64,000 nucleotides of DNA, taken from assembly GCF_901000735.1 (NCBI RefSeq), contig NC_081547.1, positions 2,480,001 through 2,544,000 on the forward strand. The letters are read 5' to 3'. A model generated the notes under the pieces. It made no database searches, had not been told where the DNA came from, and was given only the letters and a program-made list of their open reading frames with translations. Below, in pieces: positions 59,901 to 64,000 of the stretch. Position numbers and translations under genes: made by a program. The stretch is from Corylus avellana. Its lineage: Eukaryota > Streptophyta > Magnoliopsida > Fagales > Betulaceae. The first letter of the stretch is position 1. Each line of letters opens with the position of its first letter.

Positions 59901-61500
59901 AGAGTTATGATTGATTGTATGAGTCCCACACAAACAAAATGAAATTAATACATTCAGATGTATCTCCTTGGACTTGGGTCACTGGGAACAAATTATACTA
60001 TTACAAAATTGAGAACAAATTATGCTGAAAAACCACCCCATCACTCATTCCACCCATGTTGAATCTTATTTCCTGTTTGCCAAATTTCAGGATAATCCAT
60101 GTCGAAGTACTCGAGGGACCATCACTCTCCTTCAGTGGCGGTAACAGTTAGCATTTAATGCCAACTAAACTATATTAAAATGAGGATTATACGCAATCCA
60201 TTAAGGGGTGACACTCAATATAATTTTACGAGAAAGGAGAGAAGACCAAAAAGAAAAGTAGGCCACTCATCTCATTCATTGCTAAAAAAAAATTCTATTA
60301 GATATTGGATCACTCTTCTCTTACAAGATATTTTTTTTTTAGTATAATAAATTTACTAACTTAAGTATTAGAAGTATTTGTCTGTCGGATCAAATCAATA
60401 GGCCTCAAAACTATTTTGTCTTATGATTTTAAAGTGTTTCTTGTCGTGAACTTGGTTGGTAGTGTGAATTTCAATATCATCATAAATGATCATATCAAAC
60501 TCAAAAAGCTAGTATTTTTAAATTCACATTGCTTTTTTAAGTGAATCCTTGGTAGGTAGAAGAATCACCACTCTATTTGATTGATACAGTTTATAATGAT
60601 CAATTCAAATCTCCACTTTCACAAAGAAAAAAGAAGGTATAGTTGTTTGATACAGTTTATAAATAAAGAAACCAGTTCTACTGGCGGCTTTTCTTCGTAT
60701 ATATATTTCTTTTATTATGTCAAATTTAAAAAAGTGAAAAAGATCCTCCTCCGTGATTTTCGTGGCCTCCTGTTTCTGATAGGCTTTATTTTGGTTCTAT
60801 TTCTATTTATGTTGTATTTCGGACTGGCTTGTTGTTTCTTTGTATTATATAATCTACGTATAAGAGAAATATTAATTGATTCTTTTTTATCTTTTATTTA
60901 AATTAAATTAAATAATTCCAAAATAATCTTGGTCAAATTCACTGGACTCACCCCCTCCGTGGTGGGTTCCTGGAGTACTACTATATTCTCATCTGTGGAG
61001 GGAGAGAGGGAGAGAGAGAAGGCACCACTGAGCCATGTGATGGCCACAGTTTGGTCCAGGGCTCCAGGCCCATCTCTTTAAGTCACAGTAGTGTGGTAAA
61101 AATATTGCGAGAAATCAAGAGACAACCTTTTCTATTTGTCCATTCAATCTTTATAAAGTTTTGGGTAATATTATAATATTAATAAATAAAGCTTCTTTCT
61201 TTTGGCAGTGAGATGGATCGGTCGTTATCTTTGTACACGGCCACTTCTCTCTCACTCACAAACGCACACTCGAACGAGTTGGGAAAGTCAGATTGTATTT
61301 GGGAAGGGGGGCAACAAAGCTGTGGTTGTCAGATTGGCGTGCATTAAATGGTGTGGAGATAGAGTCATAGAGAAGAAGAGGAGGAGAGAGAGGTAGGGGC
61401 CTCATGAACAACTCCCATGCTGTGTGTGAAAGAGATTGTTTTGCTTTCTAGCTAGCTAGAGCCGCACAAAAATAAAGTTTCGTCGTTAAAAGAGAAATAG
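55121..61500. other. Gene-poor intergenic region
   Basis: 55121-55260 is the probable 5' UTR/promoter of the small gene. 55445-55720 is open on the plus strand but unrecognised and low-complexity. TGGGCC/GGCCC motifs lie at 55945-56025. A CT run is at about 56140-56157, TA runs at about 56899-56927 and TTAAT repeats at 58050-58068. The ATACAACTG repeat family is at 58270-58360 and a foldback element at 58915-59328. Remaining DNA is AT-rich without visible genes. Confidence 0.45.
58915..59328. mobile_element. Foldback (long inverted repeat) element
   Basis: The left arm (about 58915-59035) and right arm (about 59215-59328) pair imperfectly. Mirrored blocks are TAATTTCAAGAATA / TATTCTTGAAATTG, TTTAAAATAAA / TTTATTTTAAA, TCTATTACTTTAC / GTAAAGTGATAGA and ATATGCCAC / GTGGCGGAT. 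No ORF. It is organised like the element at 699-1064 (wide arms, short centre, same type of 'TTTCAATTTC' ends), suggesting a common class. Confidence 0.7.
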
Positions 61501-61504
61501 AGAG

Positions 61505-61510
61505 TATAAA
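61505..61510 (+). promoter_or_regulatory. TATA box for the NPY-type gene
   Basis: GAGTATAAAGGGG lies in a CT/GA-rich promoter-like region 1.7 kb before the start codon at 63229. It is followed by leader-like DNA and an acceptor TTCTGCTGCAG near 62519-62529. Transcription start would be near 61540. Inference from sequence pattern only. Confidence 0.45.
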
Positions 61511-61539
61511 GGGGGGAAAGAGAGAGGAATATCGCTTAC

Positions 61540-62923
61540 TTTTTTCTCATTTTTCACAAAGTAGGACTAATATTCAAAGACTTTTTTGGTATTTTTTATA
61601 AATCTCGGGGTGGTGAAAAAATGAGTATATGGGAAAAGTGGTGGTGGTGGGGGCGGTGGTGCTGATTCAAAGGGGGATGAGATAGAAAGAGAGTAGAGAG
61701 AGTGGGAACATTCTGAGTCTTGTTGGCTTTTTGTGTTTGGTGTAGCTGCGGTGGCTGTCAAAGATGAGGAACAGCTCATCTTTTTGATAGCTGCCTTTTT
61801 CGGGTTTTGTTGGGTGATTTCAGTGGTCTGTGGGGTTGGTTCTCTACCTCTGCGGATATAGTGCTTATGCAGTGAATGTTTTGTGTCTCTTGTCGTTGTT
61901 CCACTGATATTTGATTCTTCCTACTATGCAAAGTGAGCTGAGAAGTACATTGGGACATTTAATAGGTTGGTTTTGGAGACCCCTCTTACGGCTAGGTCCT
62001 GATTGCTCTAATTTCCCTTCTCTTTATCGTTTATACAATCTTTTTAGTTTCTAATTTCTTATGGAGGGGAGATTCTGAATGTTGTTATTTGGGTCTGGTT
62101 TGCTTTCGTTGAGGTGGGATTCAGTTCTTTCAGTTTCTTGTAATTTATTCTGTTTTGTGCATTAGAGTTGGCTCCTTCTTGCTTAATTTCAAATAGAGAT
62201 CATTTTGTTGATGCAATACCATATTTAGTTGTTAGGTTATGTTGAAGTTCTTTCATTTGTTTGTGTATCCAAGCTGAACAATTATTTGTATGATGGGGTC
62301 CAATATGCTTTGTTGGGTAAAGAACGTGGGATGTTCTTGGATTCATTTCTGTGTCGCATTCTGACATTGATCCTTACAATTCTCCTTTCCATTTAGTTTG
62401 ACACATTTTTGTCGTCACTGACGTTTGCCTATAGTCTTTACAACAGAGACCGCCATAAATTATGCCTTTTTATCTTCTGTTTTGGTGGTTGATTCGACTC
62501 ATACCGAGATATGCTGTTTTCTGCTGCAGGTGTGTTCTGGGTTCAAGACAGGGAAGAGGTGAAAGAGGATTTGTAAAGGAATGTGAATTCTGGGTTTTGG
62601 GCTTCCGAGACTTTGTGGACCATGAATGTTCTTGGTGATCTGTGATCCATTGGATAAACAAAAGAAAAGAAAAAGAGAAAGCGAATATCTAGAATGAGAG
62701 CGATAAACAATTAAGGGTAGGGTGGTGGTGTCAGTTTTCAGCAAGTGGGGGTGTCTCTGGCTTTGGAATTTATATATCTTTGGGAAGGAATCTGTTGGCA
62801 ATGTCTCCTAAGCTGACCCTCTTTGCCCGGGGTCCTTGGGCTGTGTTACCAATCTAGGAAGCAACCACTTCTTTGGGTCTCTTCCCATTCAAGTGAAGGC
62901 TTTGTAAAAATCACATAACTCCA

Positions 62924-63006
<83 letters not shown>

Positions 63007-63228
63007 CGACCTTGCTTTGTGGAAAAAATCAGGCCATACTAGGAAATACCAAAACTTTCGTGATCCATCCATCCTTATTACTTTGAACATCAAAAAGTTG
63101 ATCTCTTTCAGGTGCTCAACCCTGCTTCTGCGATTCTCTTCCTATTCTTTGAGGAAGATTGGATTTGATTGGTGGTGGTGCTTCTGCTTTGGCCATTCTC
63201 TTCCTATATAATCTTGTCGTCGCCAAAA
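61540..63228 (+). other. Long 5' leader of the NPY-type gene with CA and CT microsatellites
   Basis: Probably contains at least one leader intron, ending at the TTCTGCTGCAG acceptor near 62529. A CA run (62926-62958) is followed directly by a CT run (62964-63004), and a further acceptor-like TTTCAG occurs near 63112. Long intron-bearing leaders are common in this gene family. The exact exon borders were not determined. Confidence 0.4.
62926..63004. repeat. Compound (CA)n-(CT)n microsatellite
   Basis: About 16 CA units, a short TCTTC bridge and about 20 CT units, in the transcribed leader of the NPY-type gene. Confidence 0.95.
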
Positions 63229-64000
63229 ATGAAGTTTATGAAACTTGGATCTAAGCCTGATTCTTTTCAGACTGATGGGGACAATATTAGGTGAGTATGA
63301 TGTACTTCTTTCAAGATCCACCTCTTGTACATATAGATATGCCAAAAATTTATATAGAGTCATGTGCTTGCTATTGTGTTTGCCAACCTTCATCCTACCC
63401 CACCATTGCGTTTTTTTGTTTTTTGTTTTATTTTTTTTATCAATTTTCTCCGATGTGCTTGTTTTCTGTATGCCTTATGTGTTGTAGGAGATATCTTCTG
63501 AAGCAACTTACTCTGAAAAATCTTTTTTAAAATTTTTTTTGGGTTTAAAAAAAAAAAAAAAAAAACCTTAGCTGATTTAGTGCATGGCTTGTTCGAAAAA
63601 TTACTATTAAAGTCATTGCAAGCTCCATAGTGTGGGCTTGGTTCACAAAATTGCTTAATTGAAGAGGTTTTCTTTTGCTTCCCTTGTGCTTCTAAAGATT
63701 TATGGGGTTTCTGCATACCACACCCGAAGAGAATATTCTGTTATGTGGCATTTGGAAGAGAACTTTCCTGTTCTTGTTTATCATATGAAGGATAAGTTCT
63801 TCATCTTCAAAAAATTACAGGGTTTCTTCTTTTTCTCCATAATCATATTAGATAATGATTGAATCCTCCTATAGCAGTTCCCATATCTCAATGTGACCAT
63901 CTCAATTCTGTATAATTTGATTTCTACTTGCCAATGAATGTCACTCCAATTTATACTTGGAGTTAGTTGGCCTATCCAATCATCTTAAAACAAGGCCTAT
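63229..64000 (+). CDS. NPY/NPH3-family BTB protein, 5' end only
   Basis: The first coding exon 63229-63290 encodes MKFMKLGSKPDSFQTDGDNI and ends at AG/GTGAGT in phase 2. This is the characteristic start of NPY-type (NAKED PINS IN YUC / ENHANCER OF PINOID / MAB4) NPH3-domain proteins, which continue with a BTB domain and an NPH3 domain. They act with AGC kinases at the plasma membrane in auxin-dependent organ formation and PIN polarity. Everything from 63291 to the window end is intron 1, with no second exon visible by 64000. Which family member it is cannot be judged from 20 residues. Confidence 0.82.

Overview
The window is nuclear DNA of a flowering plant, most likely a woody or other eudicot. 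The genes are split by short GT-AG introns, the intergenic DNA is AT-rich and full of TA/CT/CA microsatellites and small inverted-repeat transposons, and every recognisable protein belongs to a plant-type family (CYCD cyclins, CAP-G2, BTB-TAZ, class I formin, X8 protein, NPY/NPH3). There is one assembly gap of 520 N (11943-12462). The species cannot be read from the sequence.

Layout. 1-2.2 kb: an N-terminal fragment of a hAT-derived TTF-type zinc-finger protein behind a foldback element. 2.9-14.4 kb: a minus-strand cluster of D-type cyclin genes most like CYCD5. In plus-strand order it holds a decayed copy (psi0), a nearly complete copy with one nonsense codon (psi1), a truncated copy carrying an LTR (psi2), and two copies that read open throughout (A and B). 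psi1+psi2 and A+B are the two products of one tandem duplication whose joint cuts through exon 3 of psi2. 14.9-20.4 kb: CAP-G2 of condensin II on the plus strand, head to head with cyclin copy B. 23.2-24.6 kb: a fifth, more ancestral-looking cyclin (copy C). 24.7-31.5 kb: gene-poor, with MITEs. 31.6-35.1 kb: a BTB/POZ-TAZ gene. 35.5-36.6 kb: a Pack-MULE-like element carrying MATE transporter exon pieces. 37.0-37.5 kb: a possible organellar insertion. 38.2-42.1 kb: class I formin on the minus strand. 42.3-49 kb: gene-poor. 49.1-50.5 kb: a GH17-like/X8 protein. 51.0 kb: initiator tRNA-Met on the minus strand. 52.9-55.1 kb: a four-exon gene for an 85-residue helical protein of unknown function, minus strand. 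61.5-64 kb: promoter, long leader and first coding exon of an NPY/NPH3-type BTB gene that runs off the window.

The main theme is cell proliferation. D-type cyclins start the cycle through the retinoblastoma pathway, condensin II compacts chromosomes in mitosis, and one open cyclin faces CAP-G2 across 462 bp. The most unusual feature is in the cyclins. Copies psi1 and A have a long N-terminus made of a repeated 23-29-residue unit that aligns with the LxCxE (retinoblastoma-binding) segment of copy C. The LxCxE segment has therefore been multiplied in tandem while the individual motifs mostly decayed.
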